A stretch of 7,381 nt of DNA. Origin: JBMNTQ01 sp050945815 (GTDB taxonomy: Bacteria; Bacillota; Clostridia; Christensenellales; JBMNTQ01). Below the pieces are notes generated by a model that searched no databases, was not told where the DNA came from, and saw only the letters and a list, made by a program, of their open reading frames with translations. The stretch's first letter is position 1. Each line of letters opens with the position of its first letter. Position numbers and translations under genes: made by a program. This document shows positions 1 through 7,164 of this stretch, piece by piece. Location: assembly GCA_050945815.1 (NCBI GenBank), contig JBMNTQ010000103.1, positions 1-7,381 on the forward strand. The letters run 5' to 3'.

Positions 1-4
1 TTGA

Positions 5-415
5 AGAAGCCCGCAACACAACTCAAAAACAGCAAAAGACAGCATAGCCGTCAAGCTAAACCGTCTTTTGCTTCAATGTTTTCTTAATTCACCGCCGCAT
101 TTGCGGACTGTTTTGCTGAAGATGGAAACGGAAGCTTATCTTCCCAAAACCATTGTGGAGTTCCGCAGGCTTGCATTTATGGGGCAAACCAACAATACCC
201 GTATTACTTTTGATAGTCAGCTGAAGGCCACCGAATCAAATTTTGACCTGTTTGCAAACAATCTTTCCCTCTATCCGATTTTCCATCCGATGATATTGGA
301 AGTAAAATACAATCATTTTTTACTGAGCTATATAAAACAGATGCTCAATTTAGCGGATCAAATGCCTGTCGCTACAAGCAAATACGCCCTTGGCCGACAG
401 ATTAGCTTTTTCTAA
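5..415 (+). CDS. VTC-domain (polyphosphate polymerase-like) protein, C-terminal fragment
   Basis: This is the C-terminal part of a VTC domain, the fold that in yeast Vtc4 makes polyphosphate from ATP; bacterial members often sit beside DUF4956 and CotH genes, as here. Visible family landmarks, in order, are IVEFRRLAF (nt 152-178), RITFD (200-214), MILEVKYNHFL (290-322) and SKYALGR (377-397). These carry the basic and acidic residues expected to line the catalytic tunnel. The frame is open from position 5 but a TGA lies in frame at 2-4. The TTG at 68 and the ATG at 122 have no ribosome binding site and would leave only part of the domain, so neither is a believable start. The N-terminal half of the domain must therefore lie upstream in another frame (frameshift or sequencing error), or the gene is a remnant. 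The stop codon (413-415) overlaps the ribosome binding site of the next gene, so translation was probably coupled. The family call is fairly sure; whether the gene is functional is unknown. Confidence 0.7.
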   Translation, partial: RSPQHNSKTAKDSIAVKLNRLLLQCFLNSPPHLRTVLLKMETEAYLPKTIVEFRRLAFMGQTNNTRITFDSQLKATESNFDLFANNLSLYPIFHPMILEVKYNHFLLSYIKQMLNLADQMPVATSKYALGRQISFF

Positions 416-420
416 GGAGG
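414..420 (+). promoter_or_regulatory. Ribosome binding site overlapping the upstream stop codon
   Basis: AAGGAGG lies 9 bases before the ATG at 430 and shares bases with the TAA (413-415) that ends the VTC frame. This arrangement favours translational coupling of the VTC and DUF4956 genes and fixes the start of the second. Confidence 0.8.
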
Positions 421-429
421 TATACCCAT

Positions 430-1116
430 ATGAACGACTTTCTTTTGCAGTTACTGCAAAACGCAACAGGCACGCTTTCCGTTCAGGAAATTCTGCTGAA
501 CTTTCTTATTGCTTTGGTTTTGGGGTTTATTATCTATCTTTCTTATCGGTTTTCTCATTCGAGTGCTGTGTATAGCCCCCGGTTTAATACATCGCTTTTG
601 ATGCTCACGATTGTGACGACCCTTGTCATGAATGTGATCGGCAATAACATTGCCCTCTCTCTTGGTATGGTGGGTGCTCTTTCCATCGTACGTTTCCGTA
701 CAGCCATTAAGGACCCTAGAGACACTGCCTATATCTTCTGGTGCATTGCCGTGGGCATCTGTTGCGGTGTTTCCGAGTATTACGTCCCCGCCATTGGCAG
801 CGGTATTATTTTCCTTATCATGCTGATTTTCGGCGTAGTACACGCCAATGACCGTTACCTGCTCATCATACGTGCCTCCGGTACCGGCAGTGTGGGGGAA
901 GGAATTGAAAAGACCATCTTATCCGCCTACTCTGGCAAAGCCACCCTGCGGGTACATAATACGACCCGTGAGAATGAGGAATATATCTATGAACTCTCCC
1001 ATGCGATTTTGAAGAAACCCCTGCCGGAAAACAAGAGCATCAATACCTTGCTGTATGAAATTGAAGGGGTCGATTTGGTGGATCTTGTGATGCAGAGCGA
1101 AGAGGTAAGCCGATGA
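430..1116 (+). CDS. DUF4956 family membrane protein
   Basis: This 228-residue protein belongs to the DUF4956 family, whose biochemical role is unknown. It has about four to five membrane segments in the first 137 residues (about 20-38, 54-70, 74-87, 99-115 and 118-137). The family signature is clear: GMVGALSIVRFR at 79-90 followed by KDPRDTAY at 94-101, which puts charged residues at a membrane boundary. Residues about 142-228 form a soluble tail of alternating strand-like and helix-like stretches, which may be a small ferredoxin/ACT-like domain (inference only). The ATG is set by a strong AAGGAGG nine bases upstream. The gene follows the VTC fragment by 14 bases and overlaps the CotH-family gene by four (ATGA). 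VTC, DUF4956 and CotH genes are a recurring neighbourhood in bacteria, so a membrane partner role for the VTC or CotH protein is plausible, but no activity can be assigned. Family call is secure; function is not. Confidence 0.88.
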   Translation: MNDFLLQLLQNATGTLSVQEILLNFLIALVLGFIIYLSYRFSHSSAVYSPRFNTSLLMLTIVTTLVMNVIGNNIALSLGMVGALSIVRFRTAIKDPRDTAYIFWCIAVGICCGVSEYYVPAIGSGIIFLIMLIFGVVHANDRYLLIIRASGTGSVGEGIEKTILSAYSGKATLRVHNTTRENEEYIYELSHAILKKPLPENKSINTLLYEIEGVDLVDLVMQSEEVSR

Positions 1117-2750
1117 AGGTCCACCGTAAAAGGATGGTGGTGCTGATTTTCGTTCTCATTTTGATTGCACTCCCATTCAGCTTGCAGGCTGCCGTTTTTT
1201 CTTACAGTGCGAAGCATCGACCCCACCATAGCATGGGGTCTGCCAGTGTAGGCGATATGGAAACGGTTTTGCCCGGTACATTGGAGGATTTACAGGAGTT
1301 TGAAACCAACCTGCCTATTGTAGTGGTGAATTTTTACGGGGAACCGTTGGCGCCCACGGTGTGGAATGATCAGAAGGGATACCGCGAACCGATTGAGGGA
1401 GATCCTTTTGTAGAGGGCACATTTGCCTTGTACAACAGCGCAGCAGGGATAAACCGCCTGAGCGATGCGCCGGTGGCGGAAACGGATATACGTGCAAGGC
1501 TGAGGGGGAATTCCTCTTTAAGTTTCGCCAAGAGCCAATACCTTATCAAGATGTATGATGAGGATGGCACAAAAAACAAGCAGGATCTTTTAGGTATGGG
1601 CGCTGAGTGGGAGTGGATTCTCAACATTTCCTATATCGACAAATCTTTGCTGCGCAACTATATCTGTCTGAATCTGGCATCAGAGATTATGGGGTATGCT
1701 CCCGAGGTGCGTTTTTGCGAAGTGTTTGAAAAGGATGAGGATCAGTACTCTTACTGCGGGGTCTATCTGTTGATGGAAAACGTAAAACGCAGTGACAGTC
1801 GCATTGCCATTACTGAGTATGATCCCCATTTTGTTGAGTCCTCTTACCTGCTCTGCCGGGACCGCTACGACGAGGAGCGTCCGATGCTTGACACCTTTGC
1901 CACACGCCAGGGGCTGTCGGCTGGATATCTGGGTGTGCGGTATCCTAGCAAAAATGAGATTACTGATGAAACCATGGCATTTATTGAGGAAGACATCAGC
2001 CGCCTGGAAAGGGCGCTTTACTCCGAGGATATCAACGAATTTCTGGCCTACAGAGAGTATGTGGATATGGCGTCAGCTGCGGACTATTTCATCATAAACG
2101 AATTTTTTGCAAACTATGACGCGGCACAAAACTCCTATTATATCTATAAAGATGTGGGTGGGAAACTAACATTCGGGCCCGTGTGGGATTATGACCAGGC
2201 GATTGACAACAACCAGCCCCATGTGTTGGAAACAAACTCCACCGCTATGCACGACGCCGTTTGGCTTAGGCAAATGATGCGGGACGGCGCGTTTGTGGAA
2301 CTGATTCTGGAGCGATATGCGGAGCTCAGGCGCGGCGCCCTGTCGGATCAATATATCGGAGAGTACATAGACGGCGCCTTAGGATTTTTAGGAAAAGCCG
2401 TGGTGAGGGACTGGAATCGCTGGCATTATGACGATCATGAGGTCCTTTATAAAGATAGCCAAGCGGGAAAAGTTCACCCTTCCTTGTTATCGAATACGCG
2501 GGATTTTGAAGAAGAGATTGCACATGTTAAGCAGATTCTGCAGGAACATGGTGCATGGCTGGATGAAAATCTTGACTCTCTTTATCAATTCAGCGATATT
2601 GAATCTGAACAGTACAGGGCAACGGCAGCGGATCCAGCGCTGAACACCTTCTTTGGCAGCGAAAGGGCCAATTGGATATCAGGTTCTTTGGCCATTCTGC
2701 TGATCATCGTGTTTTTTTCAAGTATTGTTCTCATACAGCGAGAAACATAA
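1113..2750 (+). CDS. CotH kinase family protein, anchored at N- and C-termini
   Basis: This 545-residue protein is related to CotH, the atypical protein kinase of Bacillus spores that phosphorylates coat proteins. Residues 8-27 form a signal peptide or membrane anchor after a basic start. The CotH domain runs from about 125 to 480. It shows RGNSS (131-135), K140 as the likely nucleotide-binding lysine, the stretch from LLGM to YIDKSLLRN (159-182), GVYLLMEN (216-223, E222) and GPVWDYD (355-361), whose aspartates probably bind metal. A second hydrophobic helix (about 520-541) ends the protein, so most of the chain should lie outside the cell between two anchors. The ATG overlaps the DUF4956 stop and follows GAAGAGG at 1099-1105. 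All expected active-site motifs look intact, so this is probably an active member rather than a relic. The substrate is unknown: the place between a VTC/DUF4956 pair and a cellulose synthase suggests a cell-surface polymer or one of the operon's own outer proteins, not necessarily a spore coat. Confidence 0.87.
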   Translation: MKVHRKRMVVLIFVLILIALPFSLQAAVFSYSAKHRPHHSMGSASVGDMETVLPGTLEDLQEFETNLPIVVVNFYGEPLAPTVWNDQKGYREPIEGDPFVEGTFALYNSAAGINRLSDAPVAETDIRARLRGNSSLSFAKSQYLIKMYDEDGTKNKQDLLGMGAEWEWILNISYIDKSLLRNYICLNLASEIMGYAPEVRFCEVFEKDEDQYSYCGVYLLMENVKRSDSRIAITEYDPHFVESSYLLCRDRYDEERPMLDTFATRQGLSAGYLGVRYPSKNEITDETMAFIEEDISRLERALYSEDINEFLAYREYVDMASAADYFIINEFFANYDAAQNSYYIYKDVGGKLTFGPVWDYDQAIDNNQPHVLETNSTAMHDAVWLRQMMRDGAFVELILERYAELRRGALSDQYIGEYIDGALGFLGKAVVRDWNRWHYDDHEVLYKDSQAGKVHPSLLSNTRDFEEEIAHVKQILQEHGAWLDENLDSLYQFSDIESEQYRATAADPALNTFFGSERANWISGSLAILLIIVFFSSIVLIQRET

Positions 2751-2769
2751 CCATAGTATAACCGAGTAT

Positions 2770-2776
2770 AAGGAGG
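2770..2776 (+). promoter_or_regulatory. Ribosome binding site of the glycosyltransferase gene
   Basis: AAGGAGG lies 7 bases before the ATG at 2784, in the 33-base gap after the CotH-family gene. It is the widest gap between intact genes in the operon; it holds no promoter-like pair or hairpin, only a short repeated AGTATAA. The near-ideal site suggests independent, strong translation of the synthase. Confidence 0.75.
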
Positions 2777-2783
2777 AAGCATC

Positions 2784-5078
2784 ATGCAGGAAACCCACAC
2801 ACCATCTCTCAGAAGAAAGCATAGAACGATCCTTTTGGTTTGTGTTGTAATTACCTCCATCATCTATATAGGGTGGCGGATTTTCTTCACGATCCCCTTC
2901 CGTTTTGGCCTGCTGGCAACGATTTTAGGCATAGCCCTTGTGGTTGCGGAGACGATTGCGGTTGTGGAGGCTCTTGACAACTACCGAAATATGCAAGCAG
3001 CCGACCCCCCGGAAAAGCCGGAGATCCCAGCTCATATGTACCCCGATGTGGATATTCTGGTGACCACCCACAGCGAGGATACAAATCTCTTGTATAAGAC
3101 CTTGAACGGATGCATTCATATGAAATACCCTGACAAGAAGAAAATACATATCTATTTATGTGATGACACAAATCGCCCCGAGATGCAGCAACTTGCACAA
3201 CAGATGGGCGTGGGGTACTTTGGTATGGAGAACAACACCGATGCTAAGGCGGGAAATTTAAACAATGCCCTTGCCCAAACCGATTCCCCTCTGGTGGTAA
3301 CGTTTGATGCCGACATGATCCCCAGAAGTGAATTTCTTATGGAGACAGTGCCCTTTTTCTCTCTGCCAAAGATGATCAAGGAAGACGGAATCTGGCGGGA
3401 GCGCACACCTGAGGAAATCGATGAAAAAGAAAAAATCGGGTTTATCCAAACGCCCCAGAGCTTTTATAACGCAGACCTTTTTCAATTTAATCTGTATGCC
3501 GAAAAAAACATACCCAATGAGCAGGACTATTTTTTCCGCGAAATAAACATCGGTCGCAACCGCACAAATTCGGTGGTGTATGCAGGCTCAAATACTGTCA
3601 TCTCCCGGGAGGCTCTAGATGAGGTGGGGGGCATTCGCACAGGAACCATCACCGAGGATTTCGCCACCGGCCTTGATATTCAGACAGCGGGGTATACGAC
3701 CTACGCCATCAGCAAGGTGGTCGCCCACGGGCTTGCCCCCAAGGACTATAAGAGCCTGATCAAGCAGCGGCAGAGGTGGGCACGCGGCTGTGTGCAGGTG
3801 CTGCGAAGCTTCCGCTTTTTGTCAAGCTCTTTGCCACTCCGTGCGAAAGCCAGTTATATGATCTGCTTTTTATATTGGTGGACCTTTTTTCGCCGGTTTA
3901 TCTATATCCTTTCACCGATTTTGTTTATGGTGTTTGGCATTGTAGTCGTGGATTGTTCGATTTGGGAGCTGCTACTCATCTGGCTTCCCTCTTATCTGAT
4001 CTACAACAGGGCAAATAAGGTCATGTCTGGAAATATTCGAACCGTGCGGTGGAGCAACATTGTGGATGCCGTGATGTTCCCTTATCTTCTCATCCCCGTC
4101 ATCGCCGAAACCTTTGGCCTGAGGATGCGAAAATTTGTGGTCACGCCTAAAGGAAAGACTTCCTCGAGAAATTCTCATATTAAATATGCGATACCCCATA
4201 TGATTTTAGCAGGGCTTTCCGTAGCGGGGCTTGTCTTCTGTATCAATGATCTTATTGTCTGGCAAAACTATGGCGGAATCATCATATTTTACTGGCTTGT
4301 TGTAAACTTATACACTTTGCTGAACGCCATTGTGCTCATCGCCGGCAGAATAAACTACCGCAGTGACGAGCGTTTCTACGCCTCTGTCCCTGTAACTTTG
4401 GATACAGGAACCGTAAGGCTTGAGGGGGAGACCGCCGATCTGTCGGAAAACGGCATTGCCGTCCTGCTGGAAAAAACCGAATACCTGCCCTATGAGGATA
4501 GTATTTTGGTGGAGCTTTCCTACAAGGACTACTGCGCCCGGCTGATGGCTAAGGTTTTACATGTGCAGCAGGTGGGGAAGGTCTGGAAATACAGCATGAA
4601 AATCACCGAAATCACTGAAAGCAACCGGCAGCAATATCTGCAAATCGTCTTTGACAGGGACCATACGCTGCCAAATATCATCGAGTCAAACCTGAGAAAG
4701 GACACGATGTCTACCTTCAAAGGCAGCGTAAGCAAACCGGTGAGCTCAAACCGCAAGCTGCCCCGCATCCCCATGAACGTGACCCTTCCTACCGCAAGTG
4801 GAGGTCAGGTGGAGATCATCAACTACAACTATGAATATATTTTGCTAAACAGCACACCAATACTAGAGGAAATGCTTACGATTCTATGGGACGAGGGATT
4901 GGAACTCCACTGTGAGCGTATAGGAGCGCAACAGCAGGGGGCAAGCGTATTATACAGAGTAGAAAACTGGCAGGAGTTGGCTGCAATGCCTTCCTTCCGG
5001 GAGAGGGTCTTTGCTCTGTCATCGGCGGAAGGAAGCTCGGAGCCACCTATGGTGCAGGAGGTTTCGGTATCAGTGTGA
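2784..5078 (+). CDS. bcsA: BcsA-type cellulose synthase catalytic subunit (GT2) with PilZ domain
   Basis: This 764-residue membrane enzyme should polymerise UDP-glucose into a beta-1,4-glucan and move it across the membrane. Two helices (about 17-36 and 42-60) precede a cytoplasmic GT2 domain with the full processive set: DVD (88-90), DD (127-128), KAGN (155-158), DAD (175-177), QTPQ (222-225), TED (290-292, catalytic base D292) and QRQRW (328-332). About five further helices lie between 357 and 520. FVVTPK (451-456) matches the FxVTxK gating loop of BcsA. A PilZ domain follows, with RSDER (526-530) and DLSENG (552-557), the RxxxR and DxSxxG c-di-GMP motifs. Residues about 655-700 look like a second, degenerate PilZ domain, which is unusual. 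Activation by c-di-GMP is therefore likely. The neighbouring endoglucanase supports cellulose as product; another beta-glucan cannot be excluded. A related synthase, CcsA, is known from Clostridioides difficile. No BcsB-like gene is present in the window. Confidence 0.9.
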   Translation: MQETHTPSLRRKHRTILLVCVVITSIIYIGWRIFFTIPFRFGLLATILGIALVVAETIAVVEALDNYRNMQAADPPEKPEIPAHMYPDVDILVTTHSEDTNLLYKTLNGCIHMKYPDKKKIHIYLCDDTNRPEMQQLAQQMGVGYFGMENNTDAKAGNLNNALAQTDSPLVVTFDADMIPRSEFLMETVPFFSLPKMIKEDGIWRERTPEEIDEKEKIGFIQTPQSFYNADLFQFNLYAEKNIPNEQDYFFREINIGRNRTNSVVYAGSNTVISREALDEVGGIRTGTITEDFATGLDIQTAGYTTYAISKVVAHGLAPKDYKSLIKQRQRWARGCVQVLRSFRFLSSSLPLRAKASYMICFLYWWTFFRRFIYILSPILFMVFGIVVVDCSIWELLLIWLPSYLIYNRANKVMSGNIRTVRWSNIVDAVMFPYLLIPVIAETFGLRMRKFVVTPKGKTSSRNSHIKYAIPHMILAGLSVAGLVFCINDLIVWQNYGGIIIFYWLVVNLYTLLNAIVLIAGRINYRSDERFYASVPVTLDTGTVRLEGETADLSENGIAVLLEKTEYLPYEDSILVELSYKDYCARLMAKVLHVQQVGKVWKYSMKITEITESNRQQYLQIVFDRDHTLPNIIESNLRKDTMSTFKGSVSKPVSSNRKLPRIPMNVTLPTASGGQVEIINYNYEYILLNSTPILEEMLTILWDEGLELHCERIGAQQQGASVLYRVENWQELAAMPSFRERVFALSSAEGSSEPPMVQEVSVSV

Positions 5079-5082
5079 TGCT

Positions 5083-5088
5083 AGGAGG
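5083..5088 (+). promoter_or_regulatory. Ribosome binding site that decides a TTG start
   Basis: AGGAGG abuts the in-frame ATG at 5089 with no spacer, so that ATG cannot be efficiently used from this site. The TTG at 5095 is six bases downstream, an ideal distance. A second AGGAGG-like stretch at 5056-5061 is too far from either. The TTG is therefore preferred as the start of the endoglucanase gene; the difference is only two residues. Confidence 0.65.
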
Positions 5089-5094
5089 ATGAGT

Positions 5095-6234
5095 TTGAGA
5101 AAGAAAAAAGTGAGATCAGCAAGAGGAGTTATTTTTCTTTTCGTGAGCATCATGCTAGGCTTGGCGCTTCTTGTTATCATAGGTCTGGAAACAATATCGT
5201 TGCGTCGGGAGGTGGAGGCATTGCAAAGCACCCGCGACAGCATGGAGCGGCTTCTGGAGGAAAAAGACGGGCAAATCTCTGCCCTTGAGCAGAAGCTGGA
5301 CGCGTATCAAAACCCAAAAGGCGGCGTAAAGCATCACGGACGGCTTTCTGTTCGTGAAGGACAGCTTGTGGATCAAAAGGACGAGAACGTTCAGCTGCGG
5401 GGTGTGAGCAGCCATGGCATTATGTGGTATCCCCAGTACGGCAACTACCGCTCTCTCCAAACGCTGCGGGGAAAAGGGGTCAATGTCTTTCGCATTGCTA
5501 TGTATACCGAGGGAAGGCGGGGTTATGCTGAACAGCCGGAGACCGCCACCCTGGCGCTTCGTACCACACTTGAAAATGTGCTGGGCGCCGATATGTATGC
5601 CATTGTGGATTGGCATGTGCTCCAAGAAGAAAACCCGAATGTCTATGTTGAGGAGGCCGTGAGGTTTTTTGATAAAATCTCCGCCCTCTATGGCGATGAA
5701 CCAGGGGTCATCTATGAGATCTGCAACGAACCCAACGGAGATACCAGCTGGAGCGACATCAAAGCCTATGCGCAGCGGGTTATCCCCGTTATCCGGGAAA
5801 ACGCCCCTCAAGCGATCATTCTGGTGGGTACCCCAAGCTACAGCACTCGCATTGAGGATGCGGCGGAGGATCCCCTCCCTTTTGACAATCTTTTGTACGC
5901 ACACCATTTTTACGCCGACATGTCCCATGGGGGTCATGAAAAGCGCATTGCCGCCGCACGAGATAAGGGTATCGGTGTTTTTGTCTCCGAGTGGGGAATG
6001 GGCAGTACGTATGACGAGGTGAAGTTTTGGGAACTGTCAGAGACATGCGAAGCGTTCCTGGATTATCTGGATGAAAACGAAATAAGCTGGGTGTGCTGGT
6101 CCCTTTCAAACAAGGAGGAGGGGCATGCCCTGCTGAAGACGGAGACACAAAGATGGAGCGGATGGAGCGCGGAGGAGCTTACCCCCTACGGCCAATTTGT
6201 TTTTGACAGGTTCGGCCATTATGAGGCTGAATAA
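5095..6234 (+). CDS. Membrane-tethered GH5 endo-beta-1,4-glucanase
   Basis: This glycoside hydrolase family 5 enzyme (379 residues from the TTG; 381 from the ATG at 5089) should cut beta-1,4-glucan outside the cell by a retaining mechanism. Its core closely resembles Bacillus-type Cel5A (subfamily GH5_2): RGVSSHGIMWYPQYGNY (102-118), VFRIAMYTE (131-139), VDWH (171-174), YEICNEPNG (207-215) with acid/base E212, YAHHFYA (268-274) and VSEWG (297-301) with nucleophile E299, then SWVCWSLSNK (331-340). Unlike secreted cellulases, it has a basic N-terminus, one uncleaved-looking helix (about 11-30) and a heptad-rich stretch (about 34-72) that looks like a coiled-coil stalk. There is no carbohydrate-binding module. 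The start lies 16 bases after the synthase stop, so the two are surely co-expressed. The role is probably that of BcsZ or clostridial CcsZ: editing or releasing nascent cellulose at the synthase rather than feeding on plant fibre. Confidence 0.92.
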   Translation: MRKKKVRSARGVIFLFVSIMLGLALLVIIGLETISLRREVEALQSTRDSMERLLEEKDGQISALEQKLDAYQNPKGGVKHHGRLSVREGQLVDQKDENVQLRGVSSHGIMWYPQYGNYRSLQTLRGKGVNVFRIAMYTEGRRGYAEQPETATLALRTTLENVLGADMYAIVDWHVLQEENPNVYVEEAVRFFDKISALYGDEPGVIYEICNEPNGDTSWSDIKAYAQRVIPVIRENAPQAIILVGTPSYSTRIEDAAEDPLPFDNLLYAHHFYADMSHGGHEKRIAAARDKGIGVFVSEWGMGSTYDEVKFWELSETCEAFLDYLDENEISWVCWSLSNKEEGHALLKTETQRWSGWSAEELTPYGQFVFDRFGHYEAE

Positions 6235-6235
6235 C

Positions 6236-7066
6236 ATGAGAAAAAGAATTTTGCAAGTTCTAGCGATGGTTCTTCTTATCGGGGTTCTGGGCAGCCTGAT
6301 CTATGGACTTGACCAGCTGGATAGACCGGACTATGATCCACAGTTGAAGCTTGCCTTTGTGGGCACCGCTGACGAGGCCGACTGTATTGTTCTTTGGCAG
6401 AATGATTTTGCCATGATGATCGACACGGGAGAGGAGCGGGACAGCGAAGCGATTTTGGCCTTTTTAGCAGAACAGGGCATTGAAAAGCTGCATTATCTTG
6501 TGCTGACGCATCCGGACAAGGATCATATCGGCTCAGCGGCGGCTGTCACAAAGGCTCTAAGTGTTGGCAGCGTTATTCAGCCCTTTTACCAGGACGAAAA
6601 CGATGCCAACCATTTTTTGCAGGCGCGGCTGGCTCAAAATCGGGCGAAGATCGTTGTGCCAAGCCGTGTGCTGCATTATACGATAAATGATATGGACATT
6701 TTCATCTATCCTCCGATGGAGAAAAAATACCGGGAGGACAACAACTACTCTCTTACTGTTTTGGTGAAGCATGGGAATGTTTCGATGCTGTTTCCCGGTG
6801 ATGCAGAAAACAAGCGGATTGCCGAGTTAATGCGGCAGGACTGGGGTGTTGTTGATCTATATAAGCTGCCCCACCATGGGCGGGAAAGCGAAAACGCCGA
6901 GGCATTATTTGCGTCGCTGGAGCCTGCTTATGCAGTGGTTACGGCCGAAAAAGCAAGCCAGCGCATGACCGATATAGGAGATGCGCTGGGGGTGGAATGG
7001 TTTTTCACGCTCAACAATACGGTAAAGTTTGTCAGTGATGGAACGCAGCTTACGCCTGTTGACTGA
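6236..7066 (+). CDS. Membrane-anchored ComEC-like metallo-beta-lactamase-fold hydrolase
   Basis: This 276-residue protein has one N-terminal helix (about 4-23) and a metallo-beta-lactamase fold that should face outside. The metal motif THPDKDHIG (91-99) is the HxDxDH form seen in ComEC/Rec2-type MBL domains. MIDTG (61-65), NNYSLTVLV (169-177), FPGD (186-189) and LPHHGR (211-216) follow in the expected order, so the active site looks complete. The usual opening VGQGD of ComEC-type domains is altered to VGTADEAD (42-49). It lacks the ComEC membrane channel, so it is not a DNA-uptake channel protein. The substrate is unknown; related domains hydrolyse phosphodiester bonds, which would suit a phosphate-bearing surface polymer or nucleotide, but this is inference. 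The ATG at 6236 follows GAGG (6223-6226) and starts one base after the endoglucanase stop. An in-frame ATG at 6221, overlapping that gene, is also possible and adds five residues. It is the last gene of the operon. Confidence 0.83.
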   Translation: MRKRILQVLAMVLLIGVLGSLIYGLDQLDRPDYDPQLKLAFVGTADEADCIVLWQNDFAMMIDTGEERDSEAILAFLAEQGIEKLHYLVLTHPDKDHIGSAAAVTKALSVGSVIQPFYQDENDANHFLQARLAQNRAKIVVPSRVLHYTINDMDIFIYPPMEKKYREDNNYSLTVLVKHGNVSMLFPGDAENKRIAELMRQDWGVVDLYKLPHHGRESENAEALFASLEPAYAVVTAEKASQRMTDIGDALGVEWFFTLNNTVKFVSDGTQLTPVD

Positions 7067-7136
7067 GAAAGGAAACGCCAAAAAGTTGATGGGCCAGCCT
7101 CCCCATGGGCGCATGAAAGGCCCGCGAGATTCCAAG

Positions 7137-7164
7137 CGGCGGATCATCGACGATGATGCCGCCG
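7137..7164. repeat. Bulged GC-rich inverted repeat
   Basis: CGGCGGATCAT (7137-7147) pairs with ATGATGCCGCCG (7153-7164) through eleven base pairs, with one unpaired G on the 3' arm and a five-base loop. It lies 70 bases after the last stop. The sequence after it (TTAATAACTCCTTTT) is T-rich but interrupted, so it may be a weak terminator or an RNA 3'-end stabiliser; a pure terminator call is not supported. Confidence 0.45.

Noticed and set aside
451..843. Minus-strand open frame of 130 codons opposite the DUF4956 gene
   Set aside because: Antisense to well-conserved family motifs, with low-complexity, histidine- and asparagine-rich composition typical of a shadow frame.
5078..5092. ATG overlapping the synthase stop (TGATG), a tempting start for the next gene
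   Set aside because: It reads only four codons before a stop and is in a different frame from the endoglucanase.
5155..5937. Long minus-strand open frame (260 codons) opposite the endoglucanase gene
   Set aside because: It lies fully antisense to a gene with all GH5 catalytic motifs, has no ribosome binding site or recognisable domain, and is explained by the codon use of the real gene.
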